64,000 nt of DNA from Saksenaea vasiformis B4078. Taxonomy: Eukaryota > Mucoromycota > Mucoromycetes > Mucorales > Saksenaeaceae. The DNA is taken from positions 1-64,000 of the forward strand of contig JNDT01002247.1 in assembly GCA_000697055.1 (NCBI GenBank), read 5' to 3'. This document shows, in pieces, positions 36,235-47,134 of this stretch. The notes under the pieces were generated by a model, which was not told where the DNA came from, did no database searches, and saw only the letters and a list, made by a program, of their open reading frames with translations. The first letter of the stretch is position 1. Every line of letters starts with the position of its first letter. Position numbers and translations under genes: made by a program.

Positions 36235-37434
36235 TTAGCAATACGGTGACTCCGACGGGTATCTACTGTCATGGGCAAAGCTGAATATACTGTTTTGTTT
36301 TTCTTCTTCTTCGAACTCCAGTTGCCTTTTGAAACGTGCCATAGCCCCCGCAATATCTGATTCTCCTTCAAGATATTCAATCAAACTCAACTGCGCCCGT
36401 GTATGCATCCGCATTAATTCTTCCTGTCGGGAGTCGCTTTGGGGTGACCTTTTGACAGCCTCCAATTGTTTCACTTGTTCCTTGAGTTGTCTATTTTCTC
36501 GTAATACAGCCTCCAGTCGCTGACAGGCAGAGGCCAGCTCCATCTGCAGCGCGACGGTGGTCACTTGGTTGGCCACTCGGTCATCTACAGCGTGTTTTGC
36601 TGGTACGTAGCCCGGTGATTCGGGCGGACTTGGCGGTACTTTTTTATTTTTGGGAGAGAAAAAAAAAAGAGAAAAAAAAACAAAGGAGAAGAGCAAAAAA
36701 AGAAAAAAAAAGCGATATTTAGTTTCATCACCAGCCGATTTATTAATTTCTGATGTACCTATTGAGGACGATGGTGTTGGAACTTGTGGCTGTACTTCAA
36801 ATCTACAAGGAGGAGGACGAGGAGGAGGAGAGGAAGAAGAAGAAGAAGAAGAAGATGCTGGAGAAGACAGACCATCATAGTTCTGATTTTTAAGGTGTAA
36901 CAAGTGATCTACGGTTGGACCATGTTGTACAGGACGCTGTTCTCCTCTTCCTCCTTCTCGCGTTTCAGACAATGAAATTGATCTAGGACCCTGCAGGACT
37001 GCTTCTAGAAATGAATCCTTGTCGTCAGCGGTGATCTCGGTAGACGTGTCGGACTGAAACGTAATGTTATTCCTCGTACTGTGAGTGGAGACGGACAGGT
37101 TGATGCTACTATCACCCATGCGAAGAGCGTCGAGAACATCCGGTATACTCACGGCATGTCGCGCGTGGTTTTGTTCTTCTTCCTCTTCCAAGTGTCTAAG
37201 CGGACAGCGTTCCATAAATGGGCTGTTGTTGTCCGTTGGTGTTGTTGTAGTAGTCGACACAGGTTGCAAGGCTGGAATGATAGAATTAAGGGACGGAATG
37301 AGATCTAGCGAAGCTGATCCTGCAGCTGTCTTGGTGTCGTTGCGCCGTCGACGGAAGCGGCGTCGGCTTAAAGGTTCGTACAGATCATTTGTCAATCGAT
37401 TGTGCACTTTACTCAATAATTTTTTGAAGACCAT
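36235..37434 (-). CDS. Unknown protein with a C-terminal coiled coil
   Basis: One continuous frame of 399 codons runs from the ATG at 37434. A likely intron at 36639-36731 (93 nt, gtgatg..aaaaaag, with an aactaaat branch-like word) divides exactly by three. It would otherwise encode an implausible run of Phe and Leu (YRFFFLFLLFSFVFF). Spliced, the protein has 368 aa. The N-terminus is very basic (SRRRFRRRR), the middle disordered and rich in Ser/Thr/Pro, and the C-terminus a heptad-rich helix (LQMELASACQRLEAVLRENRQLKEQ is its core, about 30 heptad residues). No catalytic domain is visible. It could be a scaffold or fungal-specific regulator. The function is unknown. Confidence 0.6.
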   Translation of the reverse strand: MVFKKLLSKVHNRLTNDLYEPLSRRRFRRRRNDTKTAAGSASLDLIPSLNSIIPALQPVSTTTTTPTDNNSPFMERCPLRHLEEEEEQNHARHAVSIPDVLDALRMGDSSINLSVSTHSTRNNITFQSDTSTEITADDKDSFLEAVLQGPRSISLSETREGGRGEQRPVQHGPTVDHLLHLKNQNYDGLSSPASSSSSSSSSPPPRPPPCRFEVQPQVPTPSSSIGTSEINKSAGDETKYRFFFLFLLFSFVFFSLFFFSPKNKKVPPSPPESPGYVPAKHAVDDRVANQVTTVALQMELASACQRLEAVLRENRQLKEQVKQLEAVKRSPQSDSRQEELMRMHTRAQLSLIEYLEGESDIAGAMARFKRQLEFEEEEKQNSIFSFAHDSRYPSESPYC

Positions 37435-38980
37435 TGTTGCATAACAAAAGGAAAAAAGGAAGGAAAAAAAAAAAGAAAAACAGAGAGAAGAAGAAATGCG
37501 GGATAAATGGTCAGTGCTGAACGAGGGGGTTGGGGGGCAAAAAGAAAAGAAAATAAATCAATCTATTTGTGATGTCATGATATATCTTGCAGCGATATCA
37601 TGCTAGCGTTTCTCGTCACGGCAGTTCAGGGACATCTCCCAAATATCTGGAATAGAGCCTGTTTATAGACCGGCTTTTGATTAGCTTTCAACGCAGCTAA
37701 ACATTATTATTATTATTTCTTTGTTCGTTTGCATTGCAGATCAAAGCACATACAAATACGCACGTTGCACCTGTTACCTCAAGTGCTTGGGCTAATGGGC
37801 CCTAAGTCTAGATCCACTTTTGTTAGCAGAAATAGTACAGCTGGCACTTAGGATCAGTAGCTATTCTAAATTATTAGACAGGATGAAAACAAGGCCAATA
37901 TGTATGGGAGGACTGATTTATGCGTTTCCGAGATTAGACCGATACAAAAAAACAAGGTTTCCGATGACACGGAGAAAGGTGGAAAGAAACCTGTGCGCTA
38001 CAGATAACTGCAATGACTAAAAAGAAAAAAAAAGAAAAAAAGAAAAAAAAAAGAGCATCCCAGTGCAATTGTAAACACAATGACCTGGCTTATAAAACAA
38101 GACTATGGGAGTAACGGAGGAGAATAGTCCACGTGTCATGCAGAGCGTTACGGTGCAAACGATAAAGTAATAATCACATTTTGGGCACGACAGAAACAAT
38201 CGTTTCCATTTCCATAAGTGCAACCTTATGTGTCCAAATCCGTATAGTTGCATGGGATTGCATCTCCGTTTCAAAATGTGATTTCTCACCAAATGATGTT
38301 AGTCACCTCCGGGTGATGTAGATGGCGCCGTGTGTGTATGTAAAACCAACTTCAAGACATAGTTATCCGAATGCTTTGCCAGTGACTAAAGCGGATAATT
38401 CGGTTGATGTTAGGGGATACGAGTTGTTTAGTCTCCAAAAGCAGACATCTCAACGTTAACAATTGGAATGGATAAACAAAGGAGTCTGATCGCGCAATCG
38501 CTACGAACGTGAGCAATGACAAAAAAAAGTTAATAGCGCCGCACAGAATGGTAAAGAAGCGTATCCACGCTTGATATTATTTTCTAGCCTTTCGATACTT
38601 GATATACACAAAGGGCTAGTTGTCTCCACCGGATGTGAAAGAAGATTGGAGTGATAAACGATCTTCTTCCATGGCGAGCGGGGCTTATGGTACCAAATGT
38701 AACGGCCATTTCTCCTTCGCGAGCCAGTCTTTATTTGGTGCTAAGCCAAGCATTTACTTATCCTTGATGTATTGTTATGTGGTGATCTCTGCTGCTGTTT
38801 CGGGACTGCTTCAACTACAGGATTTTTCCCATGACTTTGCTTTTATTTGAAGATATTTGGCGTCACTTCCAGAGAAACTCTGTGTTTTGAAGTACGTATT
38901 TTTACGTTCACGAATGCTATGGTTTGCCTGGTCGTACTCTTCCATATTACGTCTGTGTCACCGATAGCTTTCCATTATCT
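37435..38980. other. Intergenic, no gene seen
   Basis: A-rich tract at 38.02-38.06 kb. Small unsupported frames (38017-38292 minus, 38620-38850 plus). Confidence 0.45.
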
Positions 38981-38984
38981 AAGG

Positions 38985-39260
38985 CAGGGACAGAATTTCG
39001 TTGTCTTGTGCAAAGGACATGTTAAACATAGGGTTCTTTGTCTCATGCAAAAAGGCGTCGCAATGATCTCATCTTTTTTTTTACATGATGCAAAAGGCGT
39101 GTTATCTCGCGCAGAAGACGTGGCCGGTGGTAAGGTCATATCGTGTCATGGAAAGGGATGAATTGGTGATCGGGTTCTTTTGACTCATACAAACGGTGTC
39201 TCATGCGAAAGTCGTGTTGAAGATAGGTTCCTTTTCTCTCACACAAAAAGAAGGTCTCAG
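38985..39260. repeat. Degenerate direct-repeat cluster
   Basis: Recurring words of the type ctcatgcaaaaggcgtgtt: ttgtgcaaaggacatgtt, ctcatgcaaaaaggcgtc, catgatgcaaaaggcgtgtt, ctcgcgcagaagacgtgg, ctcatgcgaaagtcgtgtt, ctcacacaaaaagaaggt. Spacing is irregular (about 35-60 nt), so this is an old, eroded tandem array. Confidence 0.5.
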
Positions 39261-39269
39261 ATAACGGAA

Positions 39270-39480
39270 AGTGATGCATGTTTAAAGTGACCACTTACAT
39301 TTTCTTTTTCTTTTTTCTTCTTCTTTGGCTCTGTTGGTACAAACATCCCCGGCACGGATGTCAACTTTTTATTACATACCCAGGATCACTCATTTTTCTA
39401 TATGCCGTTTAGGGCTGCATGACGGCTGTCCTGAACCATCTTGGCCGTGTTGGTGCTTTATGCCCACATTCAAAGTATGA
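39270..39480. repeat. Dispersed repeat, copy F (partial)
   Basis: Matches the middle part of copies A-D: a T/C-rich run, ctttggctctgtt, acatccccggcacggatgtc, gccgtttagggctgcatgac and gaaccatcttggccgtgt. The last two are also in copy B. The flanking blocks are missing. Confidence 0.5.
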
Positions 39481-40080
39481 TACTGCTCTTTCCATTTGCC
39501 TTGGAAAAAAGTGGGTATCGCTAAGTTGGAAAGAGAGAATAGATGATATTTATTTCCCATACTAGCCAAATAATGACAAGTTCAAGGAAAATGTGATGCA
39601 AGATACTCATCATCCATTGAGCGGGAAATGAAAAAGGTGCAGTTGGTGGGTCAAAGATGATGAACAGATGGCGACATGTGCCATGTCTGACAATTCATCT
39701 TTGAAAAACACACCCCGGTTGTCTTACAATGGTCTCAGCAAAATGTACCTTTGATACGTGCACTCGTTGTGGGAAATGATCTAACCCCTTTTCATATGGG
39801 CACTCCGCCTAGCATGCATGAAAGTCAGTCGTTGACTTGTAGAATACAAGGACTACAAAAAAAGGTCCCACACATAGATCACTCATTCTCTCCACTCTAT
39901 AGTTTTTTTGATGGGAAAGAGTGGGGAGTAACTAACGTAGTATGCACATTATCTCAGCTTGGCATGAGAAAGTGTTTTCTTCTTATTTAAGCTCACTACT
40001 CTTGGACGAAGGTTTTAATAGATAGAAGACTCATTCCAGTTAACAAAGGACATGAAGTGATGTATGTTGGGGAAGATGAC
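39481..40080. other. Intergenic upstream of the bHLH gene
   Basis: No gene seen. A plus frame at 39751-39990 has no motif. Confidence 0.45.
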
Positions 40081-40083
40081 GAG

Positions 40084-40098
40084 TATATATATATAAAG
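40084..40098 (+). promoter_or_regulatory. Possible TATA region of the bHLH gene
   Basis: tatatatatataaag about 280 nt upstream of the ATG at 40375, followed by a long CT-rich leader (40.19-40.31 kb) in which transcription could start. Confidence 0.4.
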
Positions 40099-40374
40099 TT
40101 TAACTGTTCCCCTTCCCTTACCCGAGCGTGGTAGTCAGCGGCGATGTCTGTTGCACAAAAAAGAAAAGAAAAAAAAAACAAGGACAGGAGTTGATTTTTT
40201 TTTTCTTTAGTTTCTTTTTCTTCTTTCTTCCCTTTTTTTTGTTTTACTCTCTCTTCTTTCCCTTCCTTCACCACCTCTTTGCCATTCCTTTCTTTTCTTC
40301 TTAAACGACGCTTAACCGAATTTACTCTCGTTTTCATACAATCTTTATATTACTTTCTTGGACGAAAAAAAAAA

Positions 40375-40510
40375 ATGAGCGAAATGATTTTGAGTAGTTC
40401 ACCTAATCAATACGACTATACAACCATAATGAATATGAATCCATCTATGGTTCAAAAAGTCGATTCGCCTACGTCCTCTCCGGTAGCGTACGAAGAAACT
40501 ACTGCTACTG

Positions 40511-40541
<31 letters not shown>

Positions 40542-41776
40542 ACAACAATATACCTATCAAGGTAAACTTAAAATGACCTTATGCAATCGGTGTTTCATTC
40601 TCATATAATCATTGTATCATGATTGGAGGATACTTTCTTAAACACTAAAATTCCAAATTAAGGAGCCACACTAAAATTCTATTTTTTTATTATTACTGCT
40701 ACTTAATAGATTATGCTTTTCCTTTGAATTATCCACCTGTTCCTGTCGCTTATCCTATGACTCGTTTTGGTTATTACCCTGAGCAAAGAAATCCTGGAAG
40801 TCCTGATTCCGTATCTTCCTCTTCATCACCTCAAACTCCCCCATCAACAACAACCGCTCCAGTCTCCTCTTCCGACCCTTCGGCTAATTTTTCCGCTCAG
40901 GTGCTTACTACCCAGACTATCGAGTCACAACCATCTTCGCAACTCATCACACCGCTTGTTCCTCCCTCTTCCTTCTCCAACTCGACAACCGCGCGTGTCA
41001 AAGAAACCATTGCACGTGCCAATTCCGTACCTATGGAGTTCTATCATACAGAATTCCTTGAATACTCAAAGGAAACCTACGAGAAAAAGATCGATGCAAA
41101 GCGTAATAAGCGAAAGAGACCTTCTCCTATGAAGAGTAGCAGTACATCCACCGAATCTTCCATCGACTCACTTGAAGACTGTAACAAGAAGAAAAAGTCC
41201 TTCGAAGATGATAAAAATGACTCGGACGATGACATGGATGAAGATGACGACAAGGACCAGTACGTTGATCCCCTCTTTCTCTGCTCATCTTTTATTTGCT
41301 AATCCTCCGTCATTCAATTAGGCGTGGCCCTACGAATGCTGAAATCCGTCGACAGATTCATATTCAGTCAGAACAAAAACGTCGTGCTCAGATTAAAGAT
41401 GGTTTTGATGAATTGAGAAAACATTTGCCCGGATGTAACAATAAGAAGATGAGCAAGGCTGCGTTACTCACACGAAGTAAGTCATCATTTAGTATTACAC
41501 AACGAACTTATTAATCTTATACTTCCCTTCCCTTCCCTCCCTCCCTCCTCCTCCTCCTCTTAGCGGTACAACAAATCCAGCATCTGAAAAATATGCAAAA
41601 AGAGTTGCTATCTGAAGTAGAACGACTTGTGCAAGAAAATGAAGGATTGAAGAAGTAAATATAACACACTCTCTCTTTATAATAACCAGAGCCACTTTGT
41701 ACTAACAAGGAACTGTGGTAGATTCCAGCAAGGCGTTTTGCAACGACAAGCAATGGAAAAGATGTACACTTTCTAA
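40375..41776 (+). CDS. bHLH leucine-zipper transcription factor (MLX/MAX-like)
   Basis: Five exons (40375-40561, 40710-41259, 41322-41476, 41564-41654, 41722-41776) with kept phases give 345 aa. The N-terminal 200 residues are Ser/Thr/Pro-rich with a Thr run from an act/tac microsatellite. A bipartite basic stretch (KRNKRKRP) and an acidic run (DDDMDEDDDKD) follow. The bHLH begins at AEIRRQIHIQSEQKRRAQIKDGF with the E-box-contacting H..E.KRR pattern, then helix 2 (KMSKAALLTRTVQQIQHL) and a zipper (LLSEVERLVQENEGLKKF). The spacing resembles MLX/MAX-type factors that bind CACGTG. The target genes are unknown. The start codon follows an A-run after a CT-rich leader. Confidence 0.9.
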
Positions 41777-43572
41777 GTGTCACTACAACTATACTCATGT
41801 TTTTCTTCCTTCTACATGTTTTTTTTTTATTTCTCTGCCAGGATATCCCCATGTTTTACTTCTCAACTTTTTTTTACGTAGCAAATCCCCTAATAATCTC
41901 TTTCTGTTTGTTTGTACCTAGAGACGAAAGTAACCCACACATAGCCTCCCTTTTGTTCATTTTCTTTTTTTTTTCTTTTATAGGCATGTTTTTATTTCAT
42001 CATGTCCTCTTTGTCAGTGTACAAAGTCTTTTTTTATTCTTCTTTTTCTTTCTTTTACGCGTGTCCATTCTTTTAATTTATTTTCGTGTACGTTTTATTT
42101 CTGACCTTGATAAGAAAGAACTGCTACAGACCCTTTTTTTTTTCCCTTTACATGTCGCGCACTCGTTCAGAGTGGGATGATCAAATGCTTTTGTTTTTTT
42201 TTGTATCACCTTCAAAACCTGTATTTCATGCAGTAAGAGCATGAATTACCCACTACTACTGTTCAAAAAAAAGAGGAATAGTAATAGGACCCGCCAGGCT
42301 GCAAAGGGCAAGTGCTATAGTAGTAGCAAACACGCCTCACTAAACGATCATTGCCGTTTCCCAAGACACAAGGAAGAGATAGGCATCCGTTTCATGCGCT
42401 AGTAAAATGTGCAGACTAACACAAAAATCCGCGTTGGGACTATTTCGCCACTGCAACCGGTATGTAAAGAGCTGCTCCAGATGATGTCCAAAAAAAAAGG
42501 AAAAAGATCTGTACTGCCCTAGTTGCGTTATGTGCCTGTCGCATAGACAAATGTAACTCAGATCAACTTGGCGTTCACGCCTTTGCTGGGCGCATTCAAC
42601 AAGATAGCGACTTAAAAAAAAGACACGCCGTGAAACAAGATTTGAATAACAAAAAGCGATAAAGTTCACACTAGAGAGATCAGAAACGCCGTTGATAAGG
42701 ACAAGCCTCGGCAGCAAGTCGTAAAAAGGCATTCTCGTTGTGACATTAAACCGGCCCAAGTACGTCGTTCAATCTAAAGAAGAGCAGGTTGTCTTGATGT
42801 CAGTGCACTTTCTAAAGCATTGCTAATGGGGTTCATCGACTTATCAGAGGATCTCGGATAGACCTCCGAGACTCACCATGGATGAAGGTGGACACAAGCA
42901 ACTTTCTAACGAAAACGTACGATAAAATAGCGGCCAATGAGAGACGATACGTGGCAAACACTGTTTCTGAGAGAGAGAGATGTTCTAGTTGCGCAGTTGC
43001 TGGAATTCGAGGAAACTGCATCGGCTTTTGCACAAAAAGGCCCACGTTTGCTACGGAGTTTAATAGGCTGAATCCCGATATCAACCGACGCGTAGACTTG
43101 CATCTGCTGCCTGCTTCCGCCAAGATCGTGCAGCAAACCACTAGGAAATGGCGCGCACGCACGCACGCACCTTTCAGGGCTCTCTCTCCGAACGTGCTTT
43201 GGCTTGATCATCTGTCTATGTGTATGTTGCACTAGGAAGCTAGAGCCAATGTTCAAGAAGATAATGCTGAACAGCCTGGAGGGCCCTCTCTAGCTTCCGC
43301 TAGAAGTGAGATGTTGAAATCTTTCATTCATCGTTCATTACAGCGGACAGACAGCCCCCCCCCCTTCCCTTTCTTTTTCCTTTCGAGTATTTCAAGATGC
43401 ATCACGTTTTTATTCGTCACGGACATAATCAATCTAACGATTCTGCACCTCATCTAAAAGAAAAAAAAATAATAATCATGCCGCCTATTGCACGTAGGGT
43501 GCATCGTTCATTTAATTCTTTTCTGCAGCGATTTCGTCCAACTGGAATGCCTTCACTACAGTAGCCTAATCA
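41777..43572. other. 3' flank of the bHLH gene and intergenic DNA
   Basis: 41.78-42.20 kb is T-rich, as expected for a 3' untranslated region. Frames at 42340-42759 (minus), 42882-43235 (plus) and 42833-43256 (minus) overlap and lack motifs. An acgcacgcacgcac run lies near 43.16 kb. Confidence 0.45.
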
Positions 43573-44672
43573 TCACGTTAGTAAACCGTGGAAGGAGTGT
43601 GAATAGGAATGTACCGGTTTTTTACTCCATCCGAGTCGGGTAATGGTATCCTTCGCCGCATTTGTTTTTGAAGCGTCGCTGTCACTGGTCTTGGACACTG
43701 TCAGCTCGGGCAGGCGTCGCACCTCAACGCCATTTCGGAAAAGAATCAAGGTAGGTAGATCAAAAGAGGCCGGGTCTCTACTAACGCCATACTCCTGAGC
43801 AATGTCAGGATACACATCCACATCCAATTTAGCTAAAGGGACAAAGGGGATTCAAAAAAAGGGAGGCAGGAGGAAGCAGGATGCAAGGTAGATAGATAGA
43901 CAGTGGGTTAGCAGTAATAATACTTTATGCTCTTTTTCTAACCTTACCAAATTTAAGGTGATCCACATGATATTTTAGTGATAACTTTGCAAGCACACCC
44001 TCAAAATTGAGGCAGCCGACGGACCAGTTTGCATACAGCATAACAATCCAGTACTTTGGTCCATTGTTATCCTCTTCGCTCTCGGCACCTTCATCGTCGC
44101 TTTTGATTTCAACTATTCTAGGTCCCTTGATCTCGTCAATTCTTTTCGAGGTGTTTCGCTTCTTCTTCAGCACTCTGTCTCGAAACGCGCTTTCACTGAG
44201 TTCGACAATGTTCGTTGGGCCGCGATACCAGGGCTGTGGAAAAAATGCGGAGAGCACTAGGCAACTCGATTCGTGACACGCTATCCCTTTTATCAAGCAA
44301 TAACTTACACAGCAATCCGATTGCATACAGGACCACTCGTAATGTGGTCGTGTAAAGGTACAAATGACAGAGGGTGAAGAACTTGCTGTACAGAATAAGT
44401 ACACTGGCTAATTCTTCAGCCGTGGAGGCCATGAGGGACTTCCAGACCGATAGCCCGATCAGAACGCCGTACGCTTTGAGATCGCCATCCTAAACGTTCA
44501 AAAAATAGTTTACACGAGGTTTCTTTCAAAGACTGGGATGCTTTACACTCAATGCACTACCACCTGCTATTTGGCGGTAAAGATGTATAACAATATAAAA
44601 GCCCCCATACAAACAATGCAACACGTAATAAGGGTGTATCAGCCGTTGGCGTAATTCAGCCACGCTTGTCAT
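43573..44672 (-). CDS. TMX2-like thioredoxin-related transmembrane protein
   Basis: Four exons (44547-44672, 44309-44489, 43948-44256, 43573-43832) give 291 aa, close to the about 296 aa of animal TMX2. The N-terminal part has several hydrophobic segments (YYVLHCLYGGFYIVIHLY, YGVLIGLSVWKSLM, FTLCHLYLYTTTLRVVLYAIGLLLLSAFF) before PWYRGPTNIVEL. A thioredoxin fold follows, with YWIVMLYANWSVGC and DLPTLILFRNGVEV. The active-site position reads S-V-G-C (181-184), as TMX2 proteins have S-x-x-C instead of C-x-x-C. It is therefore probably not a normal oxidoreductase. The protein is expected in the ER membrane. The 52-nt second intron uses a cctag acceptor. A more downstream ccacag would break the frame. 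Confidence 0.85.
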
Positions 44673-45735
44673 GGTATGAATGGCAGAAACAAAAAGGTCA
44701 GGGGAGACGGAAAGCAGTCGTACCAGTTAGTACGCAATCACATGATAATGATCGCATGAAGTTTTGCTGTAACAACCATCAAAGTCTTGCAACTAGGTCG
44801 ATTCCTTGAAAGAAAGCATTGGTATTCAACTGCCAAAAGCGGATAGAAACGCATTAAGAATCCTTATTGCGGTTAACAGAGAGGACTTGTCCGATAAACT
44901 TTTTTTTTCTGTCATTAGATATGATGACGAACCCTCTACCCTCAGTGTCTATAGAAGTTGTAAAATGATGTGTAAACTTACTACCATGGAGCACCATTTA
45001 TAGGATGCTACTGCTCTACGGATTACTGTATGCTGATGATTGATCCAAGGATTTGCCGTCCTCACAAAGACGGAGTTGTAAATCCGCTGATGTCTTCTTG
45101 CAAACTGGTATAGCCTGTAGCAAAAGTCATAACGGCTACCTAATCACTTGCTCCTAGTATGACGTCTCATGGTCGGTCAATGGATAGACAAAAATGCGAT
45201 CTTGTCGAACTAGAAACATGAGAAGTCACTTGTACAAGATACAGTCCTTATAGAGCTCGCGCTTCCACTAGGACAACAAGATTTTGATACTTGCTGGATC
45301 ACGTTTTGCATCGGGAAAGATGTATTATAACTGTGCAGCTGTGTTCTCCTTTTGCATGTACGGAGACCCTGTCATAGTCACGCCGGCATTGTTGGCCGCC
45401 TGGCCAGTATCACGGTGTCCTCTTGGGATAGCTTTTCATGAAAAAAGTCGGCAGCCATTCAATCTAGCTACTGCAACATTCATACGATGCAACCATCGCC
45501 CCATTCTACCTCCCACCTATTCCTACGTTCTCTTTGACTTCATCATCCACCTTTATCCATCGTATCTATTTTCAATGACTGATGGCCTGCTTGGGTACGT
45601 TCTATTTATTCTGAACATGAAGGACATTTGTGCGTATTCTGTCAACGATATAAAAATGAAAGGGGGTCTGCTGATTTGGTTTCTTCCTCATAATGAGGGT
45701 CGGTTCATGGACGGCTGACCTTACCCCATATACCT
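44673..45735. other. Intergenic between TMX2-like and PA-TM-RING genes (divergent promoters)
   Basis: The flanking genes point away from each other. The plus frame at 45284-45718 has no recognised domain and ends 18 nt before the RING gene start. It is not called. Confidence 0.45.
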
Positions 45736-47054
45736 ATGCTGTCATGCGAATTCAATTGTTTCCTTTTTATCTCCTATTTCATCATGTTTCTGTCCATTCG
45801 ATGTTTTGCGGTTATACTTTTCATGTCACTGGTGTGGGCGACGGATCCGCCGCGTTTCGTTCTATCGCAACGATTGGTTGCAATCGACCAAGACACGAAG
45901 GAAGTGTTTGAATACACCGAACTAGAAAGCCATACATGGACAATAAAATCGTCCTTAGCTTATCATGGTTATAGATGGAGTGTAAGTGTTTAAAACAAAC
46001 TCTGATAAACCAATTCAAGCCTAAAACGTTAACTGAAAAGGGATACTTGCTGCATTTCGACTCTTCCTGCCCCGAGTCATTAACGACGCTCGAGTTTTCT
46101 CAGCTGAATAATTTATCAAACTCAATAGCTGTTTATCATGAATTGCCTCGCATCGGCTTAATTTCACGCACAGGCCCCTGCACCTGGCCTTCTAAAGTTG
46201 ACCATGCAAAAGCAATTGCGCAGGCCTTTAATATGACGCTTAACGGCGTCATCCTATCTGACGAAAATTCTAGTACTACTACTACTACTACAATAATCGA
46301 TAACGTCACGCAGCAAGAGATGGACTTCTCCTACATCACGGTTGATAGTGCCATAGGGACCTCCCTCCTTAGCTCTCTTTCTTTGGCCAGCCAATTTGTG
46401 ATCACTAACAACCGCATTCTGTTTTCACACGCTTCTGTGCACCGCATCAATAATACATTAATAGACGCACCATCATCTAGCATTGGCCGACGGTACTTTA
46501 TTGGCCCATGGTTTATCAACTGCATTGCTGCTACCCTATTGGTTTACGTCGCAGTCTATTCCTTCCGTCGTTGTAGACAACGTCGCCATCAACGGATGTT
46601 AGAGAGGCAACAAGGCAGTTCGAATCAAGCACCTGCTAGCAACGGCACAGTCCCGACACTTCCTCTCAGAGAGCACCGGGATGCTATGTGGGGACTCGGA
46701 TGGTTGCAACTACAACGGTTTCCTCTTGTTGAATATGATCCATTGTTGGTCCGAAATTCAACCTGTGCCATCTGTCTAGAGGATTTTGCCCGTACAACAA
46801 CAGACAATAATAATAATAATAATAATAATAATAGACAAGCGCCTCCATTCATCAGGCGCCTAGGATGTGGCCATGGATTTTGCGCACATTGTATAGGTAA
46901 GAAGATACGTCATATTGATACACTCTCTGGTACACAAGATTTCATAGATCCTTGGCTCGGTCTCAAGTCGAAGAATTGTCCACTTTGCAAATGTGATTGT
47001 ACAATCTACTGCTCTCCAACCCAACCTTTGCCCACAGAACCACCATCAATGTAG
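45736..47054 (+). CDS. PA-TM-RING type E3 ubiquitin ligase
   Basis: Exons 45736-45981 and 46041-47054 join in phase 0 across a 59-nt intron (gtaagtg..aactgaaaag), giving 419 aa. A signal peptide (FISYFIMFLSIRCFAVILFMSLVWA) leads a lumenal domain with N-glycosylation sites (NMTL, NNTL). Then come a transmembrane segment (FINCIAATLLVYVAVYSF), a basic stop-transfer stretch (RRCRQRRHQRR-like) and a cytosolic RING of C3HC4 pattern (CAIC..CGHGFCAHC..CPLC). An aat microsatellite puts nine Asn residues inside the RING's first long loop. Such ligases act in the endomembrane system on transporters and sorting receptors. The lumenal part is too diverged to prove a PA fold. Confidence 0.8.
46803..46832. 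repeat. aat trinucleotide run inside a RING coding region
   Basis: About nine aat triplets encode consecutive Asn between the first two cysteines and the third zinc ligand of the PA-TM-RING protein. Confidence 0.85.
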
Positions 47055-47069
47055 AACCAAGAAAAGGAG

Positions 47070-47134
47070 TTGATATTTTTCTTTTTCTTTTTCTTTTTTT
47101 CTTTTTTTCTTTTTTTCTTTTTTTCTTTTTAGTT
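47070..47134. terminator. Shared T-rich spacer between two convergent genes
   Basis: A 50-60-nt run of ctttttt units separates the stop of the PA-TM-RING gene (47054) from the stop of the Rtr1/RPAP2 gene (47135, minus). Both transcripts must end within or beyond this 80-nt interval. As T-tract on plus and A-tract on minus it may act in transcript end formation. The role is inferred from position. Confidence 0.4.

Noticed and set aside
36650..36880. Lys/Glu-rich plus ORF opposite the coiled-coil gene
   Set aside because: It is the reverse of the pyrimidine-rich intron and Ser/Pro codon runs of the minus-strand gene.
41797..42180. Phe-rich 127-aa ORF after the bHLH gene
   Set aside because: Lies in the T-rich 3' flank of the bHLH gene and has no ordered features.
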